A DNA stretch of 64,000 bases, from assembly GCA_902793335.1 (NCBI GenBank), contig CADBCZ010000004.1:1-64000 (forward strand). The letters are read 5' to 3'. Each line of letters opens with the position of its first letter. Within the stretch, counting starts at the first letter, position 1. The translations under genes were made by a program, and so were the position numbers. Of the stretch, positions 24,461-34,823 are shown piece after piece. This DNA comes from an uncultured Lachnospiraceae bacterium (lineage in GTDB: Bacteria > Bacillota > Clostridia > Lachnospirales > Lachnospiraceae). The notes beneath the pieces are model-generated. The model did no database searches. It was not told where the DNA came from and was given only the letters and a program-made list of their open reading frames with translations.

Positions 24461-27266
24461 TAATAACAAAAGGAAAACTAATCAAGGTAATACATTCATT
24501 ATCGTAATCGCGACACTTTCTTTCCTTGCAGTGCTTGCCACATCGCTTCTTGTCGCAGTTGCTGTTTGTTATAGAATGAAGGCATATGACATTAACTCCA
24601 GAGATAATTTTTATTATCTTGAACAGGCGATGGATGAACTATATGCAGGAGTAGGTTCTATAGCAATGGAGCATCTTAACGAAGCATATAATGATGTTAC
24701 CAATGTTATCGTTGTATATGATACTGATAAGAAAACATATGTAACTATGAGCAATGCTGATGCAAATGCTATGCTTGATCATTTGTTCATGGATAAGTTA
24801 AAGGCGGATTCCGGGTTACAAAGCACTTCGATTGCGAGTACTTTGGAAGGCTTTTTGAGCAATCCTGCCTCATCTAATCCGGATGGTATTTCGATAAGTA
24901 CCGGTAATGTGTATACTACTAATGATTCACTTACTATTGAGAAGGTTGTTTTGAAGAGAACAGCAGAATACAGTACAGTTAATACCTATAAGGATGATAG
25001 TAAGCTTGCAGATAAGGCGACATATGTACAGTCTATTACTACAGATCTTGTAATTAACGCTCCACATTTTAATATTGATTTCTCTTCAATTAGTAATGAT
25101 CCGTTATTCGATTTTGCTTTGATAAGTGATATGGGTGTTCAGATAGAAGGCATTGGTACCAAAACATTCATTAACGGTAATGTATATGCGGCTAATGATT
25201 TTTACAATAAGGATTATAATTACGATACTGATACTAATATTACTCCATATTCTGATGGTGGCGATAACGCTGCTTATGATAACAATGATGGTTTGAAACC
25301 GGCAAGTATGTATTCTGGATTATATGTTGATAAAGCTCAGGTGTCTATCGTTGCTGACAGACTTATAGTTCCAGGTAGTATTGCAGCTATGAATTGTGCA
25401 GATTTATCAATTGTAGGTAGTGGAAAAGACGATAAGACTAAGCATTCACAGATATGGACTGACAATATTATTTTGGGTGGATATGCTCGTAAGATTGGTA
25501 CCAGTAATACTTACAGAGGTTCAGATCTTGAGATGGTTGCCAATGCATATGTTTCAGATGATATGGAACTTAATGCATCAGGTTCGAAGTATGTATTAGA
25601 TGGTAATTATTATGGTTACAATAATGGTACGACTGATAAGAGATCGTTTAGTAAAGCATATCTTGGGAAAGTACTTAGTAGTTCTAAGTATCCGATTTCC
25701 AGTAAAAAAGATGTCGATTTAGATATAACTGATGGTAATTATAAGTACAAAGGTACAACATTAATTAATTTGCCGGGGCAGTCACATTACAATAGTAGTT
25801 CTGTTGTTGTCAACGGACAGGATTCTGTACTGGATTTTACTAATACTGATTCAGTATATATTGCCGGACAAGCATATGTAGAAATGTCTAAGGACACTAA
25901 GGCATTAGCTTATGCAATAAGAACATCAGATGATGCTGTTGATGTATCAGAATTAGAAGCAGGACAGACAGCTGATGATGTTAAGAATGCAGAGAGTAAT
26001 CCTTATACTTATACTGATGAGGATGCTGATAATTATTCTCTTGAGAAGAATGTTGCTGGAACGGCATTTGATAAGAGGAGAGTAGATGATTACAAAACAG
26101 GTGAGAGTATTTCTGTTAAGAGTAATCAGTTAGCATATATTCCACCTTATTATATTGATGAATCTAATATTGGTGCTGGAGAGATTTCTGTTGCATGGCC
26201 GGAATTGTTGGCTAATCAGACATTTAAATATAAGGATGCTTCGGGTGTAGAGCAAACCACTACATTTAAAAAGTTATTTGGTGAAGGTGACGAATATAAG
26301 AATATTCCTGTAGTTAAGACCGTTGTAGGTGGTACTAACTATTACTTCTATGATTTTTCGGAAATAGATCCGTATAAAGCTGCTGCTTTTATTGAAAACT
26401 ACGCTGCATTATTTTCACTTGATCCATCAGCTGTAGCAGGTACAATAAGTGCCGGTGAGAAATCGGATTTATTTGATATAACCGATTGGAAGCATTTTAA
26501 GGTTAAGAGTATCACTAATGTTGACGATAAGAAAATATATACTAATTCTGCTATTTCTGTTAAGAACGCTACTTCAACTAAGCTTACAGTTAAGGGAAGA
26601 AAGGATAGTATTAAGCCTTTATTTAACGTAGATAACGATCTTGAGTTACGTAAAGGATTTAGTAATAGCGGTTCAGCTAGTGTTGCACAATCTATTACTG
26701 TTTCTAATGATATTCGTGAACGATATAAGAAGATGAGATTGTTACTTACTGATAAGCCTACTGATGTTGCTGCAGCAAGTCTTACACCGACAGTTTCTGA
26801 AACTTCCATAACTCCAATCAATACATATTTTGATTACAGTGGAATGATTGACTATACAGGAACCCTTCCTAAGTCAGGATACACAATAATAAGTAGTACG
26901 AAAGATGTTAAAGTAACAGGTTCGGGTAAATTCATGGGTATTGTAATATGTAAGGGAAATGTTACATTTGATAGCAGCATTAAAGAGGTACATGGGTTGG
27001 TTGTTGCTGGCGGTAAGATTATAGTTAAAGATCAGGATATCAATTTTATTGCTAACAGAGAGATAATTAAAGCTGTACTTGATGAATGTAGAAGGGCTGA
27101 AAAAACTAGTGTACTGAAGAATTTCTTTAAATTATTTAAACATTATTATATACCTGATAGTGGCGATACTGTAGCGGATCCTAATATAGTATCTGTTAAA
27201 AATGTTTCATCAGTTCAGTATGAGGATATTATAGGATTTAGTAACTGGAAGAAGAATGTTGATTAG
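24453..27266 (+). CDS. Large PilX-like pilus-associated protein
   Basis: An N-terminal NQGNTFIIVIATLSFLAVLA segment followed by LEQAMDELYAG resembles PilX-type minor pilins, which lack the usual leader Gly-Phe. The extracellular part of about 890 residues is beta-rich, with bactofilin-like stretches (QIEGIGTKTFINGNVYAAND near residue 230; DVKVTGSGKFMGIVICKGNVTF near residue 820). I prefer TTG 24453, eight bases from GAGGAGG, over GTG 24447, which is too close to it. It overlaps the preceding gene. A structural or tip role is inferred from context only. Confidence 0.7.
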   Translation: MNSNNKRKTNQGNTFIIVIATLSFLAVLATSLLVAVAVCYRMKAYDINSRDNFYYLEQAMDELYAGVGSIAMEHLNEAYNDVTNVIVVYDTDKKTYVTMSNADANAMLDHLFMDKLKADSGLQSTSIASTLEGFLSNPASSNPDGISISTGNVYTTNDSLTIEKVVLKRTAEYSTVNTYKDDSKLADKATYVQSITTDLVINAPHFNIDFSSISNDPLFDFALISDMGVQIEGIGTKTFINGNVYAANDFYNKDYNYDTDTNITPYSDGGDNAAYDNNDGLKPASMYSGLYVDKAQVSIVADRLIVPGSIAAMNCADLSIVGSGKDDKTKHSQIWTDNIILGGYARKIGTSNTYRGSDLEMVANAYVSDDMELNASGSKYVLDGNYYGYNNGTTDKRSFSKAYLGKVLSSSKYPISSKKDVDLDITDGNYKYKGTTLINLPGQSHYNSSSVVVNGQDSVLDFTNTDSVYIAGQAYVEMSKDTKALAYAIRTSDDAVDVSELEAGQTADDVKNAESNPYTYTDEDADNYSLEKNVAGTAFDKRRVDDYKTGESISVKSNQLAYIPPYYIDESNIGAGEISVAWPELLANQTFKYKDASGVEQTTTFKKLFGEGDEYKNIPVVKTVVGGTNYYFYDFSEIDPYKAAAFIENYAALFSLDPSAVAGTISAGEKSDLFDITDWKHFKVKSITNVDDKKIYTNSAISVKNATSTKLTVKGRKDSIKPLFNVDNDLELRKGFSNSGSASVAQSITVSNDIRERYKKMRLLLTDKPTDVAAASLTPTVSETSITPINTYFDYSGMIDYTGTLPKSGYTIISSTKDVKVTGSGKFMGIVICKGNVTFDSSIKEVHGLVVAGGKIIVKDQDINFIANREIIKAVLDECRRAEKTSVLKNFFKLFKHYYIPDSGDTVADPNIVSVKNVSSVQYEDIIGFSNWKKNVD

Positions 27267-27277
27267 GCGGTGATGGT

Positions 27278-27823
27278 ATGACGAAGAATAAGGGATATAC
27301 ACTTGTTGAAGCGTTAATCGTGATTGCAATTATGGCTGTCCTGGCAGGACTTTCAATGTATTCGATTGGCGTAATTAGAGACGCAAAGCGTTCAGCTGCT
27401 GTCACTACTTTTGATAATCAAATTAGTAGCTGCGTTGTTAAGACTAAGGCTGTTTCCGAAGTTGCTGACTCCAGTGGAAAAGTTGTGTGTATGTACATTA
27501 AGAAGAAGACATCAGGCACAAAAGTTAATTATTGTATTAAGGTCGGTTATAATACAAGTGCCGGAGTAGCTGATGTTGTTAGTGGTAAGCTTGCAGATGA
27601 TGCTGATGAAACAACTTGGGATGCTGTTCTTCCAAAGGATGTTGTTAAGATTAAATATAATGATAATGATTTAGTTAGTGATGAGCAAAAGATTATATTT
27701 AATAAGTCTGATGGTTCAGTTGAAGTAGGAAGTGGCAAATATACATTTTATAAGTCTGACAGTGAAATCTATGCTACTATATATCTTGATCAGACTACAG
27801 GTAAACATTATATAAGATATTAG
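27278..27823 (+). CDS. Minor type IV prepilin
   Basis: The protein starts MTKNKG|YTLVEALIVIAIMAVLAG, a classic prepilin leader with Tyr at +1 and Glu5. The 181 residues include a moderate globular domain (TTFDNQISSCVVKTKAV; KYTFYKSDSEIYATIYLDQ) similar in size to the major pilin. The AGGCGGTGAT site matches the 16S tail well. Order in the operon suggests a priming-complex subunit of the GspH/FimU kind, but the exact class is uncertain. Confidence 0.85.
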   Translation: MTKNKGYTLVEALIVIAIMAVLAGLSMYSIGVIRDAKRSAAVTTFDNQISSCVVKTKAVSEVADSSGKVVCMYIKKKTSGTKVNYCIKVGYNTSAGVADVVSGKLADDADETTWDAVLPKDVVKIKYNDNDLVSDEQKIIFNKSDGSVEVGSGKYTFYKSDSEIYATIYLDQTTGKHYIRY

Positions 27824-27836
27824 GGGGGTGATGCAG

Positions 27837-28727
27837 TTGAATAATAGAAATAAGGGTTTTTCACTTATAGAATTGTTGGTTGCAATCGCCGTCATGTCGA
27901 TTATTATGGTTATGGTAGTTCAGATGATGGGTAATTCTTCCGTAATTCTTAGAAAAACCAACAAGAAGCTGGAGTTGCAGACAGAAGCTCTTGAATTTCG
28001 TGAACAGTTTTCGGATATTGTCATGCAGGCAACGTATATAAGAGTAGAAACTGCTGATAAAAAGACTTATACTTTAGATACCGGCATTGATTCGTCTGCT
28101 AAGAACAAAAGAAAACGCATTGCTACATCTGTTGGTGACATTAATGGTACTTTAGTTTCAGATAATTATCCTAATTATAAGTTGGCCGGTAGTAATAATT
28201 ATGATATATATATGAAAAGTGCGGATTATACTTTATATTGTATAGACAATACAAAAACTGTACATAATTCAGATTCATATCAGTCCTTTAGAAAGCTGTT
28301 GGATGGTGTGTCTTCAGGTAATCCGTATTATGTTAAACCTTCATATATATATATAAGATACCATATTGACAACTCTGCTAATACAGAGAATTATGCGATT
28401 TTCAGATTTGTTGATAACAGTGGAAGTTATAGTGTATTTGCCGATAAAGGAACTATAACTAATACAAATACAGCTACTGATGATGGATTTAATGCCGCAA
28501 AAACTGCCGTTGATGCTAAGTCCGGGAATACCGGTCTTATGTCTGAGAATGTTAAAGATGTGTATTTTTCAGTTGATGCTGTTGGCAATTCTGCATTTGT
28601 GGATATGCAGTTCGAAAATGCAAAATATATTAATCAGACATACGAATACAGAGATACTATATCATTGCGTAATTCATATGCTATTACAGTAGCACCGAAC
28701 AAGATGTTTTTGGATACTACACCGTAA
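27837..28727 (+). CDS. Minor type IV prepilin, PilW/ComGF-like
   Basis: The leader MNNRNKG|FSLIELLVAIAVMSIIMV is a clear class III signal with Glu5. A long amphipathic helix (KTNKKLELQTEALEFREQF) and the beta-rich part ending in TYEYRDTISLRNSYAI follow, giving 297 residues, as in PilW/GspJ-type minor pilins. GTG 27828 and ATG 27831 lie inside the GGGGGGTGAT binding site, so TTG 27837 is the most likely start. Confidence 0.83.
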   Translation: MNNRNKGFSLIELLVAIAVMSIIMVMVVQMMGNSSVILRKTNKKLELQTEALEFREQFSDIVMQATYIRVETADKKTYTLDTGIDSSAKNKRKRIATSVGDINGTLVSDNYPNYKLAGSNNYDIYMKSADYTLYCIDNTKTVHNSDSYQSFRKLLDGVSSGNPYYVKPSYIYIRYHIDNSANTENYAIFRFVDNSGSYSVFADKGTITNTNTATDDGFNAAKTAVDAKSGNTGLMSENVKDVYFSVDAVGNSAFVDMQFENAKYINQTYEYRDTISLRNSYAITVAPNKMFLDTTP

Positions 28728-28761
28728 CAGATTATTATGTCTTAAGAAAGGAGAAAGCAAA

Positions 28762-31542
28762 GTGAGATTAAAAAAATGTATCAAGTTGTTGTCTGCAACA
28801 TTATTAGCTGCTACAATAATAGTTTCAGTACTTCCAAATCAATCTGTAGTTAAGGCTGAAGAATATCCGGATGAGATTCTTTTCCCCATAAGTATTCTTG
28901 ATTTTAGGGCTGATAATCTGATTTTTGAGTATCCATCCGGTGCCGGTCAAGCTTTTAATCGTCTTGGCACAGGTAATCTTAAAGGACTTGTAGAGGATAA
29001 TCTTGAAAGTGATCCTTCAAGTATATATTATGGTTATCCTGTGTATAAACAGAACACCGTCGCAAGAACGGCGGCTTTGACAAAACAACAGTTAGAACTA
29101 GACCAAAGCAGTACTATCAATGTATTCAGAAATTGGCGTCATAATGGTCAGATTAATAACCTGTCAATGAGACAATATATAAGAAAAAGTGACTGGGTTG
29201 TACTTGACGCTGAAGATACAGGCAAATACGTTGAAGATTACAACAATGGTCACTATGGTGGTATCAAGCATTGTACAGAGCTTGGAGGAAGTGCTAAGGT
29301 AGTTGCCGGCAATAACTGTTTGGCAGAGCATTATGTTTCCGATATTGGTGGCTCCGGTAATGGAACAGTTACTTTTAAATATTACAATGAATATGGTGCA
29401 GGTAATTATGCTATCAAATTCTTTGCTATGACTGACCAGTATGATGCTCAGTATAATATTAAAGTTGGAGCATATAATGCTGATATTGATATTCCCAGAA
29501 ATGGTTCGACGAATACACCACCTGAGAATCCCAATAAAACAATCTATGATATACCGCTTGTTGCAGGTGAGAATACAATTATAATTTCAGGTGTAAGTGA
29601 CAGACCTACGCCTAATCTTGACAAGATAGAAATACAGGGACAGAAATATGGAACATTAACATTTCCGCTTGGTTCTTATGAGGAATCAAAGGCAAAGTAT
29701 AATGTTGACAGAATTAATAATATTACAGGAGATGCAGAACCTGACGGAATCTCTGATTATGGCTGGTTTGATATAGAAACATGTTATGATTATGCTTATT
29801 TTGTTTTAGCTCATATGTTCAAATATCATCCATCATTGAATAAGCCATATGGTGATTATAACAATCTGGTATTCCACAAGGTTGCAAGTGGCGGAACATT
29901 TCCATATTATGAATTCAAGGGTGATTTAAATCATAAGGCGGAAACAGACGGATTGATATTTAATCCCAATAATAAATCAATTCGTAATGGTACAAATGCA
30001 GAAGTAGACTACGGTGCGGGTGAGTTCAGAACAGATCCAGGTCAGATGTTCATTGTTGACAAAATGGCAAAAGACTATCCGATTGATGCCACTTATAGTA
30101 CTCATAATTTCCATTATACAGTTAAAACACACAGCCGTTTTGTATATAAAAAGGGTTCAGGACAGACCTTCTACTTTAACGGTGATGATGATGTATATGT
30201 ATTTGTTAATGGACAATTAGTATTGGATTTGGGTGGTGCGCATTCACAGCTGAATGCTTCAGTTAATCTTGATACTTTGTCTGCCAGCAAACCTAGTCTT
30301 GACCTTAAGAATGGTAAAGCAGTGGATTTTGACTTCTTCTATTGTGAGCGTCATACATCACAGAGTAACTTCTACGCTAAGATGAATTTCAAGCTTGCCA
30401 ATGATGTTGTCAGTCTTGAATGGCCGGATGATATTAAGACATTGGAGGAGACTGCAATCCCATATGGTTATGTAGTTGATCTTCATTATAAATTTGAGAG
30501 TAACAGAGAGCTGACTACTAATACTAATCTTGCTTTTTCAGATGATTTTGGTGATAAAATCGGAATAGAGGGTTTTTATCTTGCTAATGGGGTTAGATTA
30601 AGAGATGATAAGAAGCTTACTGTTACTGTCAAGCGTGATGGAAAGGCAACTCCCGAGGTTAAGGTATTTGAATTCGGCGATACAAAGACGTTCACAACAG
30701 CGGAATCCAATATGGTAGCAGATTTTTTCAAGTCACTTCAACTCGAACAGGGTGACTCGGTCGATCTTGATGGTATAATATATGATACAGCTTTAGTTAA
30801 GTTTGATAGTTATACACCTACTTCAGATCCTCGTGTCAGAAATATGACTTATAATACTGTAGCTAATTATGATATGCATATGACAATGGGTGGAATTAAT
30901 ACCGTAGAAGATACTGTAGCAATTCCTAATAAAGTTACACAAGGTCAGACTATAAATGTATTAGTTGATAAGCTTACGATCTCAGTTAAGACAGATTATC
31001 CTGTTGATTATGATTACAGAGATGATATTGCTTATTTTGGTGAATTCTCATTAATCAGACCGGAAACAGTGGATAATCCATTAACTCCTGAAGATGATCG
31101 TATATTCTATAAGAATACACTTGATATCAAAAATGGTATAAATACATTAGAGTTTGATCCTGATGTTCCAGCTGTAATTCCGGCGGGTACAGAATATATT
31201 CCAACGGGAATTCCGAGAGGAAGATATAAACTTACTATGGATCCTACTGTATTAAGTGGTTATAAGTACTCTATAGAGGTTATTGTTGAAAAACCAGATG
31301 GTAGTATAATAGATGTTGAAGTTGATGAAAAGGATGATCCTTCGACTCCTGAAAAGGAAAATGAAAAGACAATTCAAACCGGTGTAGATGAACATGGTGA
31401 TCCTGTATATGAAACATTTACATTTAATACATTATATTTGGATGTTGAGCCAAAGATCATAAACAAGAAATGGCATTTTCCTAAGGTTAAATATATTTTG
31501 AAAGCGGTTCGTATAGTTAATCCGTTGAAGGATCTTACCTGA
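28762..31542 (+). CDS. Secreted fibro-slime domain protein, probable pilus-linked adhesin
   Basis: The 926-residue protein has a signal peptide (LLSATLLAATIIVSVLP, likely cut after VKA). Around residues 300-550 it carries a fibro-slime domain: FHYTVKTHSRFVYKKG, then FNGDDDVYVFVNGQLVLDLGG at about 473-493 and DFFYCERHTSQSNF. Residues about 150-290 look like a jelly-roll carbohydrate-binding module (AGNYAIKFFAMTDQYD, VAGENTIIISGVSD, LDKIEIQGQ). It is the last gene before the terminator and follows the minor pilins, so a surface adhesin delivered with the pilus is plausible. It starts at GTG 28762 after AAAGGAG. No cell-wall sorting signal was seen. Confidence 0.8.
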   Translation: MRLKKCIKLLSATLLAATIIVSVLPNQSVVKAEEYPDEILFPISILDFRADNLIFEYPSGAGQAFNRLGTGNLKGLVEDNLESDPSSIYYGYPVYKQNTVARTAALTKQQLELDQSSTINVFRNWRHNGQINNLSMRQYIRKSDWVVLDAEDTGKYVEDYNNGHYGGIKHCTELGGSAKVVAGNNCLAEHYVSDIGGSGNGTVTFKYYNEYGAGNYAIKFFAMTDQYDAQYNIKVGAYNADIDIPRNGSTNTPPENPNKTIYDIPLVAGENTIIISGVSDRPTPNLDKIEIQGQKYGTLTFPLGSYEESKAKYNVDRINNITGDAEPDGISDYGWFDIETCYDYAYFVLAHMFKYHPSLNKPYGDYNNLVFHKVASGGTFPYYEFKGDLNHKAETDGLIFNPNNKSIRNGTNAEVDYGAGEFRTDPGQMFIVDKMAKDYPIDATYSTHNFHYTVKTHSRFVYKKGSGQTFYFNGDDDVYVFVNGQLVLDLGGAHSQLNASVNLDTLSASKPSLDLKNGKAVDFDFFYCERHTSQSNFYAKMNFKLANDVVSLEWPDDIKTLEETAIPYGYVVDLHYKFESNRELTTNTNLAFSDDFGDKIGIEGFYLANGVRLRDDKKLTVTVKRDGKATPEVKVFEFGDTKTFTTAESNMVADFFKSLQLEQGDSVDLDGIIYDTALVKFDSYTPTSDPRVRNMTYNTVANYDMHMTMGGINTVEDTVAIPNKVTQGQTINVLVDKLTISVKTDYPVDYDYRDDIAYFGEFSLIRPETVDNPLTPEDDRIFYKNTLDIKNGINTLEFDPDVPAVIPAGTEYIPTGIPRGRYKLTMDPTVLSGYKYSIEVIVEKPDGSIIDVEVDEKDDPSTPEKENEKTIQTGVDEHGDPVYETFTFNTLYLDVEPKIINKKWHFPKVKYILKAVRIVNPLKDLT

Positions 31543-31561
31543 TATTATTTAATAATCCATG

Positions 31562-31592
31562 AAACGGTGTGGGTATATACTCACACCGTTTT
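31562..31592 (+). terminator. Intrinsic terminator of the pilus operon
   Basis: AAACGGTGTG pairs with CACACCGTTT around a GGTATATACT loop and runs into TTTT. It lies 20 bases after the fibro-slime gene and separates the pilus operon from the surface polymer locus. Confidence 0.85.
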
Positions 31593-31641
31593 ATAGTCGC
31601 GAATTTATATACATATTATTGAAATCGGAGGATATAATTCC

Positions 31642-33417
31642 ATGGATATTTTCGGTATTCATCTTAATGCTAAACATATAATGTGGTCTATTATAATATT
31701 ACAGTGTTTATGCTTTTTATTTCTATTTTTTTTCGTTAAGAGAGAATTTCACTCTGATGAAGTATGGACATTTGGCCTGGCTAATAGTAAAGAATCACCT
31801 CATATTTATATGGATATTGATAAAAATCCAATCAATATGAGAGAGTGGAAGAGTGCAGAGATATTCAAGGATTATCTTACAGTTGGGGAGGATGAAAGAT
31901 TTGATTTTTCAATTCCTTATAAAAACTCGTTAAAAGATACCCCGCCTGTAATTTTGTTTTATATGCATTTTATTAGTTCGATTTTTCCGGGTAAATTCTC
32001 ATTTGCTTTTTTCATTCCTCTTGTATTGTTTTGCATAATTGTATCAGGATACTGTCTGTATAATTTATTAATATATGGTGGTTTAACCGAAAAAACCGCA
32101 CTTTTAACATTATTCTTTTTTGGTTTTAGTTCAGGTGGTATTGATGTATTTATTTATTTGCGTCATTATTCATTGTTAGTTACAGAGTGTCTTATATTAT
32201 TATATCTTCATATGATGATCTATAAATTTAATAGATTATCCGTGAAAACATGTATTGGAATAATAATATGTAATATTTTGGGAGTAATGACACATCATTA
32301 TTATTGGATTTTTGCATTTTTGCTTGGTTGTTATTTTGTAATATATATGATGATTAAGCGGAAATGGAGAGAGATATTAATATATTCTATGTCAATGTTA
32401 ATAGGCGTTGGTATAGGATATGCAGTATATCCAAGTCTTTTTTCTTCTTTTGCGATGTGGAACGATGAAGTTTTTGAAAAGGGATTTTCTTTTTCTTTAC
32501 AGTTGATTATTAGTTTAAGAATAGTACTAATGCAATTAATAGGTATAGGACCATCAATATATAAAATAGGGATTCTTCAATCTATTGGTATATGTATTAT
32601 TTATCTATGTATAGTTTTTCTTCCATTAATTATATTGCTGGCTAAAAACGGAAAACTTTTGCCAAAGATAAAAATAATAATTGAAAAGTTGACTGCATTT
32701 AAAAATGCATTTGTTCAGGATATTAGAAAAAGTCTTTTTTTATTTGGAATATGTTTGATAGAAGTTGTAACAGCAATAGTTATTGTATCAAAATCTATTA
32801 ATATCTACGCTATGATGGTATCCGCAAATCGTTATCTATTTTACATATATCCGATAGCTGCTATTATTATTATGATATTAGTGCATGCTTTGTTTACGAT
32901 TGTAATTGGTAAAAAAAAGGGAAAGATTGTGATGGTATTTTTGATTGTACTTGGGATGGTACTATCACATATAAGAATGCCAAGCATATATGTTGGACAA
33001 GAGTTGAAGGATGGGATTACAGTAGACAAAATTAACAATTCTAATATTATAATTGTTTTAAATAGTGATTGGTATTTGACTATACTTACACATGTTATTA
33101 GTTATGATAACAGGATAATAGCATTAAAAAGTACTGAGCTTGATGATTATAAGGACATTATTGAACATGTCGACAAGAATAAACCAACTTATCTTCTTCT
33201 TGCTCATGGAGCTTTTAATGATAAAAAGATAGATGAAAATAATAATTTATCATCACCTGTTAATATATATGATTATGCTTCTACAAAAACAAAATTGCCT
33301 ACATCTAATGAAATTAGAGATTTCTTCACTAATCTGGAATTTTGCAATTCATATGATGAGATAGGAGCAGAAGGAATGATTAACTTCAGCTATTCTCTTT
33401 ATAAGCTTGCTGATTGA
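31642..33417 (+). CDS. GT-C fold membrane glycosyltransferase (GT39/ArnT-like)
   Basis: This 591-residue protein has about ten hydrophobic segments. The first extracytoplasmic loop begins with HSDEVWTFGLAN, placing an acidic pair just after the first helix, as in polyprenyl-phosphate-dependent GT-C transferases such as PMT and ArnT. A soluble C-terminal part follows from about residue 455. Such enzymes add a sugar from a lipid carrier to a glycan or protein outside the membrane. It opens the surface polymer locus behind an ATCGGAGGA site. Substrate is unknown; the adjacent polyprenyl-type GT2 could make its donor. Confidence 0.65.
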   Translation: MDIFGIHLNAKHIMWSIIILQCLCFLFLFFFVKREFHSDEVWTFGLANSKESPHIYMDIDKNPINMREWKSAEIFKDYLTVGEDERFDFSIPYKNSLKDTPPVILFYMHFISSIFPGKFSFAFFIPLVLFCIIVSGYCLYNLLIYGGLTEKTALLTLFFFGFSSGGIDVFIYLRHYSLLVTECLILLYLHMMIYKFNRLSVKTCIGIIICNILGVMTHHYYWIFAFLLGCYFVIYMMIKRKWREILIYSMSMLIGVGIGYAVYPSLFSSFAMWNDEVFEKGFSFSLQLIISLRIVLMQLIGIGPSIYKIGILQSIGICIIYLCIVFLPLIILLAKNGKLLPKIKIIIEKLTAFKNAFVQDIRKSLFLFGICLIEVVTAIVIVSKSINIYAMMVSANRYLFYIYPIAAIIIMILVHALFTIVIGKKKGKIVMVFLIVLGMVLSHIRMPSIYVGQELKDGITVDKINNSNIIIVLNSDWYLTILTHVISYDNRIIALKSTELDDYKDIIEHVDKNKPTYLLLAHGAFNDKKIDENNNLSSPVNIYDYASTKTKLPTSNEIRDFFTNLEFCNSYDEIGAEGMINFSYSLYKLAD

Positions 33418-33441
33418 TATATTTTTAAAACTAAAGCGCAT

Positions 33442-33509
33442 TTGAAATATGTTATTTTTGAATTTGTAATGATATTATTTTTGATTTGCACGATTTGATA
33501 ATTATCAAA
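33442..33509 (+). promoter_or_regulatory. Promoter and 16-bp palindrome before the first glycerophosphotransferase
   Basis: TTGAAA (33442-33447) and TGTAAT (33465-33470) are spaced by 17 bases. Downstream, TTTGATAATTATCAAA at 33494-33509 is a perfect 16-bp palindrome placed where a repressor would block the initial transcript. Both are sequence-based guesses in very AT-rich DNA. Confidence 0.4.
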
Positions 33510-33533
33510 TTTATTATAAGGAGAATTATAACT

Positions 33534-34796
33534 ATGAGTTATACAATGTTTCTTTATATAGATCCTGCGACAGGTGGAATGTTATTTACCATTCTTTTTG
33601 GTATGATTAGTGCAGTCATATATGTTATAAGATCATTTTATTTTAAAGTAAAATATTCAATTGGATGTGACTCCAAAAAGATGAGTAATTCAGAAAAATT
33701 ACCAATTGTAATTTTTACTGATCATAAAAGATATTGGAATGTATTTGAACCGATATGTGAAGAATTAGAAATTATAGGCCGTAAAGCATATTATTATACT
33801 ATGTCAGAGGATGATCCGGCACTTGATAAGCATTATAATAATATAATATGTGAATATATAGGAAGTGGTAATAAGGCATTCTCTAAAATGAATCTTCTTA
33901 AAGCATATCTTGTTCTTTCGACTACTCCAAGTCTTGATGTCTTTCAGTGGAAGAGATCTAAGGACGTTGATTACTATGTACATATACCGCATATGGCAAA
34001 TGATATAACAGTATATAAAATGTTTGGACTTGATTATTATGATTCAATTCTATTGTCAGGTGAATATCAGGTTAAGCAGATAAGAGAACTTGAAAGGCTG
34101 CGTAATCTACCGGCTAAAGATATTAAATTAGTTGGTATACCATATATGGATGATATGAAAAAACGATTGGATACAGATAATAAAGTATATGATGTTGACA
34201 AAAAATCAGATAAAAATGCTACTGTATTGCTAGCCCCCTCATGGGGAGAAAATGGTATCCTCAAAAAGTATGGAGAGCGTATTATAGATGCGTTGATCAA
34301 TACAGGATATAATATAATTATCAGACCTCACCCACAGTCTTTTAGCTCTGAGAAAGATATGATAGATTCATTGATGAACAAATATAATGATAGCAGCACT
34401 ATAGAGTGGAATAGAGATAATGACAATTATGAAGTGTTGAAGAAATCAGATGTTTTGATATCAGATTTTTCAGGAGTTATTTTTGATTATACACTTGTTT
34501 ATGATAAACCTGTAATATATACAGAGCCTGATTTTGATAAATCAGTTTATGATTGTGCATGGATTGATGAAGAGTTATGGACATTCTCTATTCTTGATAA
34601 GCTTGGACTTGAATTAAAAGAAGATAATATTGATAATATAAAAACAATAATAGATGAGTGTATCAGTAATGATAAATATGCTGCCGGAAGAGAACAGGCA
34701 AGAAGGGAAACATGGACTAATATAGGAGAGAGCACCGGTATAGTAGTTGATTATATAATTGATAAATATAATGAATTGCTTAATGTATCAGAATAG
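33534..34796 (+). CDS. CDP-glycerol glycerophosphotransferase family protein, copy A1
   Basis: After an N-terminal membrane anchor with the motif FLYIDPATGGMLF (residues about 6-40), the protein shows the Glyphos_transf (TagB/TagF) fold: VLLAPSWGENGILKKYG, the RPHPQSF motif and ISDFSGVIFDYTLVYDKPVIY near residues 315-335, which match the TagF donor-site elements. TagB/TagF enzymes transfer glycerol-phosphate from CDP-glycerol to teichoic-acid chains. Here a phosphonate pathway lies downstream, so CMP-aminoethylphosphonate is a second possible donor. ATG 33534 follows AAGGAG; an upstream in-frame start has no binding site. It is closely related to copy A2 at 40971. Confidence 0.85.
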   Translation: MSYTMFLYIDPATGGMLFTILFGMISAVIYVIRSFYFKVKYSIGCDSKKMSNSEKLPIVIFTDHKRYWNVFEPICEELEIIGRKAYYYTMSEDDPALDKHYNNIICEYIGSGNKAFSKMNLLKAYLVLSTTPSLDVFQWKRSKDVDYYVHIPHMANDITVYKMFGLDYYDSILLSGEYQVKQIRELERLRNLPAKDIKLVGIPYMDDMKKRLDTDNKVYDVDKKSDKNATVLLAPSWGENGILKKYGERIIDALINTGYNIIIRPHPQSFSSEKDMIDSLMNKYNDSSTIEWNRDNDNYEVLKKSDVLISDFSGVIFDYTLVYDKPVIYTEPDFDKSVYDCAWIDEELWTFSILDKLGLELKEDNIDNIKTIIDECISNDKYAAGREQARRETWTNIGESTGIVVDYIIDKYNELLNVSE

Positions 34797-34823
34797 ACCA
34801 TCTTATGTAGGGAGGCTTGAATA

